This document shows positions 34,476 through 43,704 of a DNA stretch of 64,000 bases, piece after piece. The position numbers were made by a program, and so were the translations under genes. Every line of letters begins with the position of its first letter. Position 1 is the first letter of the stretch. Source of the DNA: Gari tellinella (taxonomy: Eukaryota; Mollusca; Bivalvia; Cardiida; Psammobiidae); contig OV277856.1 of the NCBI GenBank assembly GCA_922989275.2, positions 56,588,858 through 56,652,857 of the forward strand, in the 5' to 3' direction. Under the pieces are notes generated by a model. The model made no database searches. It worked only from the letters and a program-made list of their open reading frames with translations, and was not told where the DNA came from.

Positions 34476-34630
34476 AGAAATGAACTGATTGTTTTCGGCG
34501 TTCAAGCGAAACGAACAACAGAAAATTATCGGAAAATTTACCATGAATCGCAAGCGCGATTCATTAAATTTACCGATAATTTTCTGTCGTTCATTTCACT
34601 TGAACGCCGAAAAAAATCAGTTCATTTCTT
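34476..34630. mobile_element. MITE family I, 155-bp near-perfect palindrome
   Basis: Seen: GAAATGAACTGATTGTTTTCGG at the left and its inverse at the right, with arms continuing GCGTTCAAG..., ACAGAAAATTATCGG and a TGAATCGC-AAGCGCGATTCA centre. Almost the whole element is one hairpin. No target duplication is visible. Confidence 0.8.
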
Positions 34631-34726
34631 CAATGTGGGGTTTGTGACAAGAAAGTTTGGGATGGGGCTATATATCACCTTTAGTGATAGTTGTCTACTT
34701 GTATGCAGGCTAAGTAATAAATGTTG

Positions 34727-35484
34727 CAGGCTGACCATATCTGCAGATTTTTCCTGAATCTGCGGATTTTTGACAACTTCTACGGATCTACGGAATGATT
34801 TTCAAATCTGCGGATTTTGGAAACATGATCAGCTAATTTCTGTATCAGGTACATGTATGTCAATCGCAAAAAACTCGGTTATGTATCTCTTTGTGTTGGC
34901 CCCTGCAATTACGCGATCGCTTGCTAATTCACTGCCGATAAACAAAGACAATTATCTAATAGCGCACAACATTCATACCACCCCATGCCGATTACTCATG
35001 TCAAATTGTGTCTGGCATTATGAAAAGATAGATAAATCGATTCTGTAATGGCAGATTTCAATGATTATCGAGTATGAAATAAAGAACAAGATCCTCTTAA
35101 AATGTGTATTAGTGTTATTTTTCACATACGATTACATAGTCAAGTTGAATTATGTTCTACGGATTTAACCCATTACTCCATAGTCTAATTCTTGTTTTAT
35201 AGGCACGACGCCACTTAAAACAGGTTGAAAGTAAAGCAGAATGTGGAATAAATTAAAGACGCAAAAACGCATTTATGGGGTAATGGGTGAATATTCATTA
35301 TGCTTTGTTATTTTCATCAGTAGAAGAGTGAAAAAATGCGTACGTATAAAGGTGTACCTATGGAGTAAAGGGTTAATCAAAGAGCGCGAGTCACGAAAAC
35401 AGACAAATATTCAGAATCACGCGCTTCGATTGAAAAAAAAAATGAAATCTGCGGATTTTTTGTCTCAAAGTTATGGTCACCCTG
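34727..35484. mobile_element. 758-bp transposon with 6-bp target duplication
   Basis: Seen: CAGGCTGACCATA at the left and the inverse of CAGGGTGACCATA at the right (12 of 13 match), flanked on both sides by ATGTTG (34721-34726 and 35485-35490). Repeats of ATCTGCGGATTTT occur near both ends. A CAGGG-type end recalls hAT elements, but those make 8-bp duplications, so the superfamily is open. A shortened D element lies inside (35165-35291). Confidence 0.75.
35165..35291 (+). mobile_element. MITE family D, internally deleted
   Basis: Seen: TTAACCCATTACTCCATAG, AAAACAGGTTGAAAGTAAAGC, then directly GGAATAAATTAAAGACGC and TATGGGGTAATGGGTGA. The second arm of the palindrome is missing, which looks like deletion of half the hairpin. 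Confidence 0.75.
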
Positions 35485-36974
35485 ATGTTGTGGGTATCGC
35501 ATTCCAATGATAAGCGATTTTTGGACTAGCGTGCTTGTTTAGCTATGATAAACATTGTAACTTAAAACATTAAATGTCATTGCTGATGTTGTTCTCGACA
35601 GCCTCAACTTCATCATGTATGGGTTCGAAGACCCATCCATCTGAGCAAACTACACCACAACACTGAGTAAATGAACACGGAGAAGAAACCAGCATGCCTG
35701 CGATTTATCTTGTCTTCGAGACGACCATTCAGCGAACCGGTCGCGTTGATAAACTGCTCACGCGCAAAAAACATGCCTTGACAGAAAACCAAGACACTTA
35801 TCTTTCGGTTATAGAAATACCAGAGTTTGTTCTTGCTGTAAACAAGTAGTTATGGTGACCTAATTAGGGCTGTTGGGAAGAACCACTGTCTGTAAATGGG
35901 TCATTTTAAATTTTTGATTGTGAGAGTATATTCCAAAACAATTATTTAAGAAAAACGTATGAAACGAAAGAACAACAACATGGTATTACAATAGAATAAA
36001 TTTTGAGTGAAACGAAAACGAATCTGCATTGCTATGCCCTTTTCCCTAAAAATGACAGTATTGTCGAGAAATCACCATTTTCACGGCTCCACTCAACTGG
36101 AAATTACTTAACTAATCGCCTTAAATATGGCTTAGTGCAAAAGGTCATGATCTCATTAAGTATCTGTGTTAGATTTAGAAGAAATACATCACAGAAGATG
36201 CCCTCCTATAAACCCACAATACCATAAAGATATAAGATTTTTTCCATATTGTGTTGAACATCGCATTTCGTCAAATATAATAAGACATAAGTATAAATGA
36301 CTTGAAATCCGTGCAAGTCAATTTTGCTGAAAACAATATATATCGCGAAATCCAGTGAATTATGACAGAAATGTGGTTCCGTAGTTTTAAAAATCGAACA
36401 AGGCGCCGTTTTAGTTTCATCATAATTTCGCTTTTATCGCTCTTTTCCTAATAGTTCTTATACCGATGTTCATATCTTTAATACTATTACGCAAAAACCC
36501 AGTTATTTCATAACAAATGAAGCAAAACCTGCAATATTGAAAATCAACAAATGTGCGGTGAGACTCGCCATTCTATTAAATTACGTGTAATAATAAATAC
36601 ACAGACGAAATCGCCCGTCTTCAGTGTTGCAATTGTGATACAAATGTATTAATTTTGACTTACCAGTATCGCTTTATCAGCTTTTTTCAAAATAATTTAC
36701 ACCCGGAAGTAAATTTATAACCTTGCGATCGCCATTTTCTTAGGCATAATGATGTCATACTGATGACGTCATTAGCTTTTACGTCAGGAAATAATTCTAC
36801 GGTGTACTGTACAGGCCATCGGATTTTGCGTAAAGTAGAGCGGTTTAAAATCGATTTTATTTAACTTTCCCCACCTACTCCAACTTCCAACTTTTTGCAG
36901 TGAGATAATATACATATCTAGTTTTGCCGACAACAATCAGAAATTCTTTTGCAATTTTGTCTAGGTCGAATTTT

Positions 36975-37470
36975 ATATTAGTCCGGGAGTCAAGGGGTTA
37001 AACGTGGAAATGCCGGATGAACTTTTTTTCTCTGCAGTTTTCAATAGTCTAGGGGGTCCTTATCAAGATTCAAGAGGGTGCTCGGTAATATCCCTTGAGC
37101 ATTTCTCAAAATATGCTAATTAAGCCCGCCATTACTGAAATTCCGTTTATTGGCTGTAACACACTTATTATACACGGTAACCTCCTACAAAAGGTGTCTA
37201 CACCTATGTTTTCAGGGTCTACGAACATTATAAGCACATCAGTTTTGCATTTAAATGACTCGCACTCGACAAATTACATCAATTACGCTAATGCTAATTA
37301 AGTCCGCCATTACTGAAATTCCGTTTATTGGCTGTAATACATTTATTATACATGGTAACCTCCTGAAAAAGGTGTCTACACCTATGTTTTTAGGATCTAC
37401 AAACATTATATGCACATCAGTTTTGCATTTTAATGACTCGCACTCGACTAATTACATCAATTATGCTAAT
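36975..37470. repeat. Left long inverted arm with internal tandem repeats
   Basis: Seen: GAAATGCCGGATGAAC, CAATAGTCTAGGG and CCCTTGAGCATTTCTCAAA, then two ~185-bp direct repeats (37099-37285 and 37286-37468) each starting ATGCTAATTAAG(C/T)CCGCCATTACTG and containing CTCCT...AAAGGTGTCTACACC. The same features appear inverted at 40853-41385. Confidence 0.8.
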
Positions 37471-38004
37471 TAGGTCTGAGATCATTAAAGAAATCAAGCT
37501 TATTTGGATACTGCTGGAAATTTTTGAACTAATGCCATAATGTAAATGTCCATTCCTATATTGTCAAATACTGTCTTTCAAACAATACGATAATAGTATT
37601 AATTGCATTCTTAAGGTGATTAAGATGCCATATTAGTAAATGCTGCTAAGGCAAATGGTGGAACTACTTTACTCGGAGCATTGTTATGTCACCTGGATGG
37701 TGTACAAATTGCACGGAACTTGAATGATTCTGGATGAATGATCGGACTAGATGTAGGGTTATGTATATACCTAAATCTAGTTGTAACCCATATTTGGATA
37801 TGCGTATATTATGTTCACTTATCACGGTAAAGGGTAGTAAATGTTTAGCTCCTCGGCCTTTTATTGAATATTCATGAATATGGCGAATGGAAATCAATTC
37901 AGCTCAAAAGCTGAAACCGTCTTGGACTAGTGTTGTCTCTGCCAAACAACAAAAAGAAGGAATCTATAAAAAACCAAGCCTGGAAGTCAGAAAAACGACA
38001 GCTA

Positions 38005-39620
38005 TGAAATGATTGCTACAAACATTGTGTGCAATTCAAGATCATTGATCAACCAACTCCCATTTCATATAGCGAATTGACCCAGGGTAAGCCTCGACAG
38101 GCAATGGCAATGGGAGTAGACCAACGACTGAACGAGTGTGCCTGTAACCTAACTAATGGTAAGCTCCTGTCTATACTTAGTGATGGTGATGCTGTGACAC
38201 AAGAGCTGAATTATCACAAGTCATGTTTGACAACACTGTACAATAAGGAATTGGCTTATTTGTCATCGATTGAAACAAAGGAAAGTTCTGATACACATGA
38301 AAAACAAGTTTTTTCTACTTGTGTTTTCAGAGCTCGTGGTATTCATCATGGATTAGGTCCTCTTGTATTTCATCTTAAGTAATGCTCGTGTGACTATGTT
38401 TATGAAATGACTTGAGCAGTTGACGAATGAAACCCAATCAAGAACAGATGTTCACTTGAAAAGACTGAAATAAAGATAGTTAGCTGAAATTCCTGACTTG
38501 GAAGCCCACAGTAGCAGAAATAGTGCTACTCGCCCAGTTCTATCTAAAACAGTCCATTTATTCTGAAACTGTGGTACTCAGTAAGGCAGCAACAACTCTT
38601 CTCAAGTCAATGCTTAAACACAAGTGCTCCGTTGATGGCAGGTTAAATGATTTATATACATGCTAGAACATGGAGTTGAGGTGAAGTAGCAAACGCAACC
38701 TGGAGCTTGTAAAAAAGATTCCGCAATGACACAACCCCTGCAATACAACTGTCATTCTAAGCACAGAGAAGGAGCTTCCACGTTCATACATTATAAAGAC
38801 CTCGAGCCACCATTTTCATTTTTTATTGGAACGTCTGTTTATTGGAAGACTCGAAGGAGCGCGCTTGTAGAATTGCTACATGAGAATGGACTCTCTATTC
38901 CGTACAACAGAGTGCTCGAAATCTCAGCCCAGTTGGGCAATGCTGCACAGTCAAGTCCAGAGTTCAACTACTGGTTCATTAAACTGACTAGTCTTTCAGT
39001 GATAAGGTCGTTTCGGGCTAATTTCAAGATAAAATGCCAAGCATTAGCGACATTGATACCTTTCTTCTTCTCAAACAACAACACCAACTATGCATGTTGG
39101 CTACCGGTGCAACTGAAAGACATGCTTACCTTAGATGTGACGCATCCTAACGAGAACCAGGCATTTCAGGACGGGAAATTTGTTTTGTTAAATCGAAGCG
39201 ATCGTTATCTGCAATAGCAATCGACCAACCGCATGAGCAGGCTAATGCCAGAATCAAAGTAAAAGGAGGGTTGTATGTGTGACAGAAGACCCTTTTGCTT
39301 TAAGAAGATGGATGGTAGCTGGACCTGAAGTTTCACGCAGCACTTCATGAACATATCAAACGGACTGCTTACCAAGCAGAAAGCATATGGGAAGAATGTT
39401 AAGAACCGTTAATGAAAACTGCAAGCCCTGCCGATTGGGGGTGGACAAGGTAAAGCAACATGTGGAGGGTTCACTGGACCGCAATGGCATCAATAGCAGA
39501 GAACTGCATACAGCTGACAAAGTGCGGGTGCAAGAAGCAATGCACTGAACACTGCAAATGCTACAAATATGAACTTGCTTGTACATAACTGTGCAGCTCC
39601 AAATAGGAAACATAGCATAC
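38005..39620 (+). pseudogene. Broken transposon-associated gene with CxC cysteine tail
   Basis: Plus-strand fragments in order: an open frame to 38382 (GKPRQAMAMGVDQRLNEC, ELNYHKSCLTTLYNK); a degenerate stretch with stops (38383-38725); an open frame 38726-39217 (LVELLHENGLSIPYNRVLE, NNTNYACWLPVQLKDM, DGKFVLLNRSDR); then frameshifted pieces reading AIDQPHEQANA, TEDPFALRRWMVAGPEVSR, and finally a cysteine-rich CGCKKQCTEHCKCYKYEL. Families with this set of blocks are common as uncharacterised multi-copy proteins in cnidarians and molluscs. I infer a transposon-borne gene, without a confirmed superfamily. It lies between the long inverted arms at 36975 and 40853. At least four breaks make it non-functional. 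Confidence 0.75.
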
Positions 39621-39639
39621 TCATTTGACTTCAGCTTAA

Positions 39640-40390
39640 GTGGATTGCCTCGGAAACAAAGTTTTGTGATAGAAAATGTACCAGAAATTCATTTTTACGG
39701 TGTTCGAACAGGTTTTGGCGGCCATTTTGGAAAATAGCCGCCATCTTGGTTTTTCTACATAAGTCGTTGTTTATCAGAAAGATCATATCACATGATTTTT
39801 GTTGTTTTTTTAAATAACTGCCACTTTTCTGAGCTGAAAATGATTTTTAAGGTTTGTTAACTTGAAATATCCCTAAGTGGCGGCCATCTTGGAAAATGGC
39901 CACCATATTGACTTTTTCCTATGCCTAACAACAGATTTGAGGTAAGCACATCTTGGTGGACATTTATGCTTGCTTCACCAAGTGCACCATTTTTGCACTA
40001 AAAGCTCCGCTTCTTAGTTATCAACAAAAACTGTAGCATTTCATTAGTAAAATATACACACATATGTGAAAAACCCCCGCAAAACACGCCTCATTTGTGG
40101 CAATTTGAATAATTCCTTGATTAAAAGAGATTTTATTATGAATTTAAAGTTCAATAATCATATATTTATGTATTTCGAATACATCTGAGGCATATGTAAA
40201 TTATTTAATGGAAAATTGTACCCACAACTGAGTCCTAGGTGATATTTCGTATTTTTGGCGGCCATCCTGGACGCCATCTTGAATTGCGATGTTGTCCCAA
40301 GCTTTGCTAACTGCATCAACAGGATTCATAATCTTCAGACTTAGACTAACATTTTTTTTTATATAGAAACATATATTTACAGGCGAGGAC
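39640..40390. other. Interior with repeated GGCCGCCAT motifs
   Basis: Short, spaced inverted pieces of AATGGCC/GGCCATTTTGG and GCCGCCATCTTGG occur at 39714-39745, 39878-39908 and 40258-40285, and also at 32489-32515 in the other half of the compound element. No gene. Confidence 0.45.
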
Positions 40391-40395
40391 CAGTT

Positions 40396-40820
40396 GACCG
40401 TCTTTTGGTCGGCAATCTTTAGCCGGTTGGTTCATTGCTGACTGATGGGGGTAGTGTGATTGCCGTTTTGGGGGCTGTCTTTTGTATGTTTATTCTTATT
40501 TATTTTAGATCTAATTATAGTTATTTGTGTTTTGTCGATGGCCTGCATTGGGCGCTCTACCATTATTTATATCAGTCGGCAATACTTAGCCGGTCGGTTC
40601 ATTGCTGATTGATGGGGGTAATGTGATCGCCGTTTTGGGGGACTGTCTTTTATATGTTTATTCATGTTTTATTTCAGATCTACATGTAATTGTAGTTATT
40701 TTGTCTTTTCACGATTTATAGGTACATAAGTGTTATTTCATGTAAAGCGCTTTTGAACGCACAATCCCTGTGTGAAAAGAGCGCTATATAAATCTGGTAT
40801 AATAATAATAATAATAATAA
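40396..40820 (+). mobile_element. (TAA)n-tailed retroposon, SINE-like
   Basis: Seen: two ~180-bp tandem versions of TCGGCAAT.CTTAGCCGGT.GGTTCATTGCTGA.TGATGGGGGTA, then TGTAAAGCGCTTTTGAACGC, GAGCGCTATATAAATCTGGT and (ATA)n at 40799-40820. The tail matches the fragment at 22238. Pol III boxes are not clear, so SINE status is provisional. Confidence 0.55.
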
Positions 40821-40852
40821 ATGGTCTGATAGTTGGAGATATAACAAAAAAC

Positions 40853-41385
40853 CCTGCATTTCAGTAATGGCCGACCTCATTTGCATAATTTTCATAAGTT
40901 GCATATGTCCAAAACATTTGATTTTCTGAAATGATGGGTTTATCATGTTCATATACCCTGATAACCTGGTTATAAACACCAATTTCATCATGGTAGGGTG
41001 CATACTAATTGACATATGGCCAAATAACGGAATTTCAGTAATGGCGGACCTCATTTGCATAATTTGCATTAGTTGCATATGTCCAAAACATTTAATTCAT
41101 GAAATGATGGGTTTATCATGTTCGTAGACCCTGATAACCTGGTTATAGACACCAGTTTCATCATGGTAGGGTGCATACTAATTGACATATGGCCAAATAA
41201 CGGAATTTCAGTAATGGCGGGCTTAATTAGCATAATTTGAGAAATGCTCAAGGGATATCACCGGGCACCCTCTTTGATCTTGATGAGGACACCCTAGACT
41301 ATTGAAAATTGCAGAGAAAAAAAGTTCATCCGGCATTTCCAGGTTCAGCTAAATATCGGCCTTTGACTCCCTGACTATATTGAAT
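40853..41385. repeat. Right long inverted arm with internal tandem repeats
   Basis: Seen: two ~185-bp direct repeats (about 40853-41034 and 41035-41230) with CAGTAATGGC(C/G)GACCTCATTTGC, TTGCATATGTCCAAAACAT and CCTGATAACCTGGTTATA. They end in AGAAATGCTCAAGGG, CTAGACTATTG and CATCCGGCATTTCC, the inverse of 36975-37100. Confidence 0.8.
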
Positions 41386-42461
41386 GGCCTAATGCATAAT
41401 TTTGCTTTATCGTCGAGCGACTTTCTCTGTAGTTCTGGTGAACAATTCCAAACCGTAGCTAGAAAAAAACTTGTCTAATCTATAAATAGAACGTCACTCC
41501 CCGTATTCTAAAAGGAAGAGAAAGCGTACAGCTTTAATGACGGAGCGTAATATGATAATCTCCCTTAAAAACAGCATTTTTTAAAATCGCAATTTGATTT
41601 TAATTGAACTTTGTCCGACTTTAAATAGGGTTTCGAGATACCACACCGGATAATTTAAAAGTTGATCCTAACGTGGTCGGTATCTCTCCGCCGTATGGAA
41701 GATTTTTAAAACTAGTTAGAACCAGATCTGAAGTGAGGGTTCACTGAAAAATGGACCTCACTTTTTCCTTAGAGCTTTACAGAGCGAAAAATTCATATTA
41801 CTTTCAAGTCAGCAGAATATTTCCCAAGCCATATCAATTAGACATACAGCATTTCATTTGTGTGTACACCTTTGGAACTTGATGTGTCGTATATAAATTT
41901 CAGGTCACGATGACCTTGAAAATGATCCAAGTTACATACGAGTTCATTTATATTAATGTCACCTTTTTGAATGCTTGAAATGTCCTCAAAAACGCACCAG
42001 AGACCATCTGGGAACAAAAGTTTCCTGGGGGAAGCATGCCCCTAAATCACATAGTAAGAGTACATATACATTTATTTGAATGAGTAGGGGTGGGGACTTA
42101 AAGATTAATGACTGGAAAGCAGACCTGTCAAAAATATCACCCTACATTGAAAATCATGTCATTTTGAGTCGAAATTTTACAATAGATTTACGTGGGTGGA
42201 TAGTTGTTTGGAATGCGCAAAACACCATCGGAATTCACCAGAGACCATACCAGTTTAAACATATATATTAAGGGTATAAATGACGTCACACAGGTTAACA
42301 AAATGGCGTCCTCTATGAAACATAATTTTCCCATAAATCTAAACCTAAATGTTGCTAATAAAATTATTACATTTCTGAAAGAGTTTGAGAAATGTTTTTC
42401 AAGTTTGACTTTAGAAAACATCTGTAATTTAAAAGATGTTGTTATGAGCTTTTCGATTTCC

Positions 42462-42680
42462 TTTACTGAATTCACTGCAATGAAGTCTTCAATTTTAAAC
42501 CATTGTCATCTGCTTTTAATTCTCAAATTCATGATTTGGCATTTGACCTAAGAAATATTGAAATGGGTGAGAAACAGTTTGGATTCAGATCAGACGCCGC
42601 GTTAAGCAACGTCTGATTAGAATCCAAACTAATAGTTGCCAATAACCATTGATCTCGGAGTAAGGCAGTGAGTGGGTTAA
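42462..42680 (+). mobile_element. MITE family E, left end worn
   Basis: Seen: TTCACTGCAATGAAGTC, CATCTGCTTTTAATTCTC, a hairpin core (about 42570-42640: AACAGTTTGGATTCAGATCAGACGCC...) and GGAGTAAGGCAGTGAGTGGGTTAA. It abuts the D fragment that follows and shares its GGGTTAA. Confidence 0.7.
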
Positions 42681-42877
42681 AGCAGGTTGAAAGTAAAGCA
42701 AATTGCATCTTAAGGCGTATTCGGCCTTACTTTAAGCCTATTTTTAGTAACCACTTGCTCGGATATTGAACTATTTTATGGTACCTATTCATGACTTTAT
42801 AAAGTGGAACTAGTTTCTTTAGTGCAGGAATAAATCAGAGGTGTAAAACAAGCCATGTTTATGGAGTAATATGGTTA
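42677..42877 (+). mobile_element. MITE family D, left part missing
   Basis: Seen: TTAAAGCAGGTTGAAAGTAAAGC, worn palindrome partner TTACTTTAAGCC, AGTGCAGGAATAAATCAGAGG, and TATGGAGTAATATGGTTA at the right. The normal CCCTTTACC left end is replaced by the adjoining E element. Confidence 0.65.
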
Positions 42878-42969
42878 TAGATAAGTAACTTACGGTCAAT
42901 AGGCTATGTTAAAAGTGTTCTGCCTTTTTAAATTTATTTCTTCAATCTAAAGACAGTAGTACGATAAAG

Positions 42970-43202
42970 TTAACCCTTTCACTCTCAGTGACGCTTTAAA
43001 GCGCATTTGCAAACAATTTGGGTCCTGTTCAGAACCCAAACTGTTTGACACTCTTATCGATAATCAGAGACCTAGATAACAAGTAAGTATATAAGTCTCT
43101 GTCGATATCTATTAAGTCAAACCATACCTTAAATCTAACGTTGAATCGTGTCTTGCAGACAAATATAATGAAGCAGACGACAATAAAGCGGTGAATGGGT
43201 AA
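42970..43202 (+). mobile_element. MITE family E variant
   Basis: Seen: TTAACCCTTTCACTCTCAGTGACGC, a short hairpin core (43003-43052, TTGGGTCCTGTTCAGAACCCAA), CGTGTCTTGCAGACAAA and GCGGTGAATGGGTAAA. The copy at 46514-46732 shares the CAGTGACGC...GTCTTGCAGACAA layout, so this is a subfamily. Confidence 0.65.
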
Positions 43203-43379
43203 ATATCTCTTGAATTGTTTGATCATGAAAGAGTCATTATGACGAAAATAACAATCAAACCGAGTCACAACCATATAATCGTCTACTCATATTTTTCGTC
43301 TATTTTAACGTTGTAACAGTTTTGAATTATATGTATTAGTTTACTTAAGAAACATCGATAAAATTATGAGTTTTAAACA

Positions 43380-43590
43380 GCAGTTTGAATCCTGATTGCG
43401 TTACGCGGGGTCAGGGTTCAAGGTTATAAAGCATTTCAGTTAAGTATAAAGTCGTTCTCAAGCATTTGATTGGTCAGATTTGAGCCTAGGCTCAAATATG
43501 ACCAATCAAATGCTTTAGAACACAATCAGACTCAGCTCAAAGGATTCATAACCTTTGACTCTGATCAGTTTCTAATCTGTTCGCAAAGGC
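43380..43590. mobile_element. Hairpin core split by a family J palindrome
   Basis: Seen: CAGTTTGAATCCTGATTGCG...GGTCAGGGTTC, then a 136-bp palindrome from AAGGTTATAAAGC (43420) to TTCATAACCTT (43555) with a long inner arm pair around TTTGAGCCTAGGCTCAAA, then TGACTCTGATCAGTTTCTAATCTGTTCGCAA. The palindrome inserted into an older hairpin. Confidence 0.65.
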
Positions 43591-43704
43591 GGTCTTGGCA
43601 GAGTTGTCAGCATTTGCAGTGGCGTATAAATGATCACGTCCTTAAATAAACTCGCAGTATATTGTATGCAAATGTTGAGGCTTTCAAACGGGATCGTGTT
43701 TTAC

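Larger units (their letters stand above)
32348..41391. mobile_element. Compound inverted-repeat element inside the TLR intron
   Basis: Seen: TAGGCCATTCAATCTAG at 32348 and its inverse (CTATATTGAATGGCCTA) ending at 41391. ATG lies immediately outside both ends, a possible 3-bp target duplication. A second inverted pair is internal: CTAGACAAAATTGCAAAAG at about 32384 and its inverse at about 36949. A third pair of long arms is 36975-37470 versus 40853-41385. So there is either one 9.04-kb element or two related elements end to end (about 32348-36975 and 36975-41391). It carries a broken gene at 38005-39620 and several later insertions. The superfamily is not identified. Confidence 0.55.
29156..43704 (-). 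other. Intron of TLR gene 1 (phase 2, ~14.5 kb)
   Basis: Donor on the minus strand is AAG|GTAAAAC (43704 downward); acceptor is TTACAG|GG at 29156. The intron divides an AGG codon after AG. Its homologue in gene 2 is about 4.3 kb. The size difference is largely accounted for by the inverted-repeat compound at about 32348-41391 plus other insertions listed separately. No other exon-like segment with TLR similarity is visible inside it. Stretches 35489-36940 and 41392-42460 contain no recognisable feature apart from one TTTCAGGTCACGATGACCTTG motif near 41900. Confidence 0.8.

Noticed and set aside
35600..35660. GGGTTCGAAGACCC considered as a tRNA T-arm
   Set aside because: No A box or acceptor pairing upstream at the right distance.
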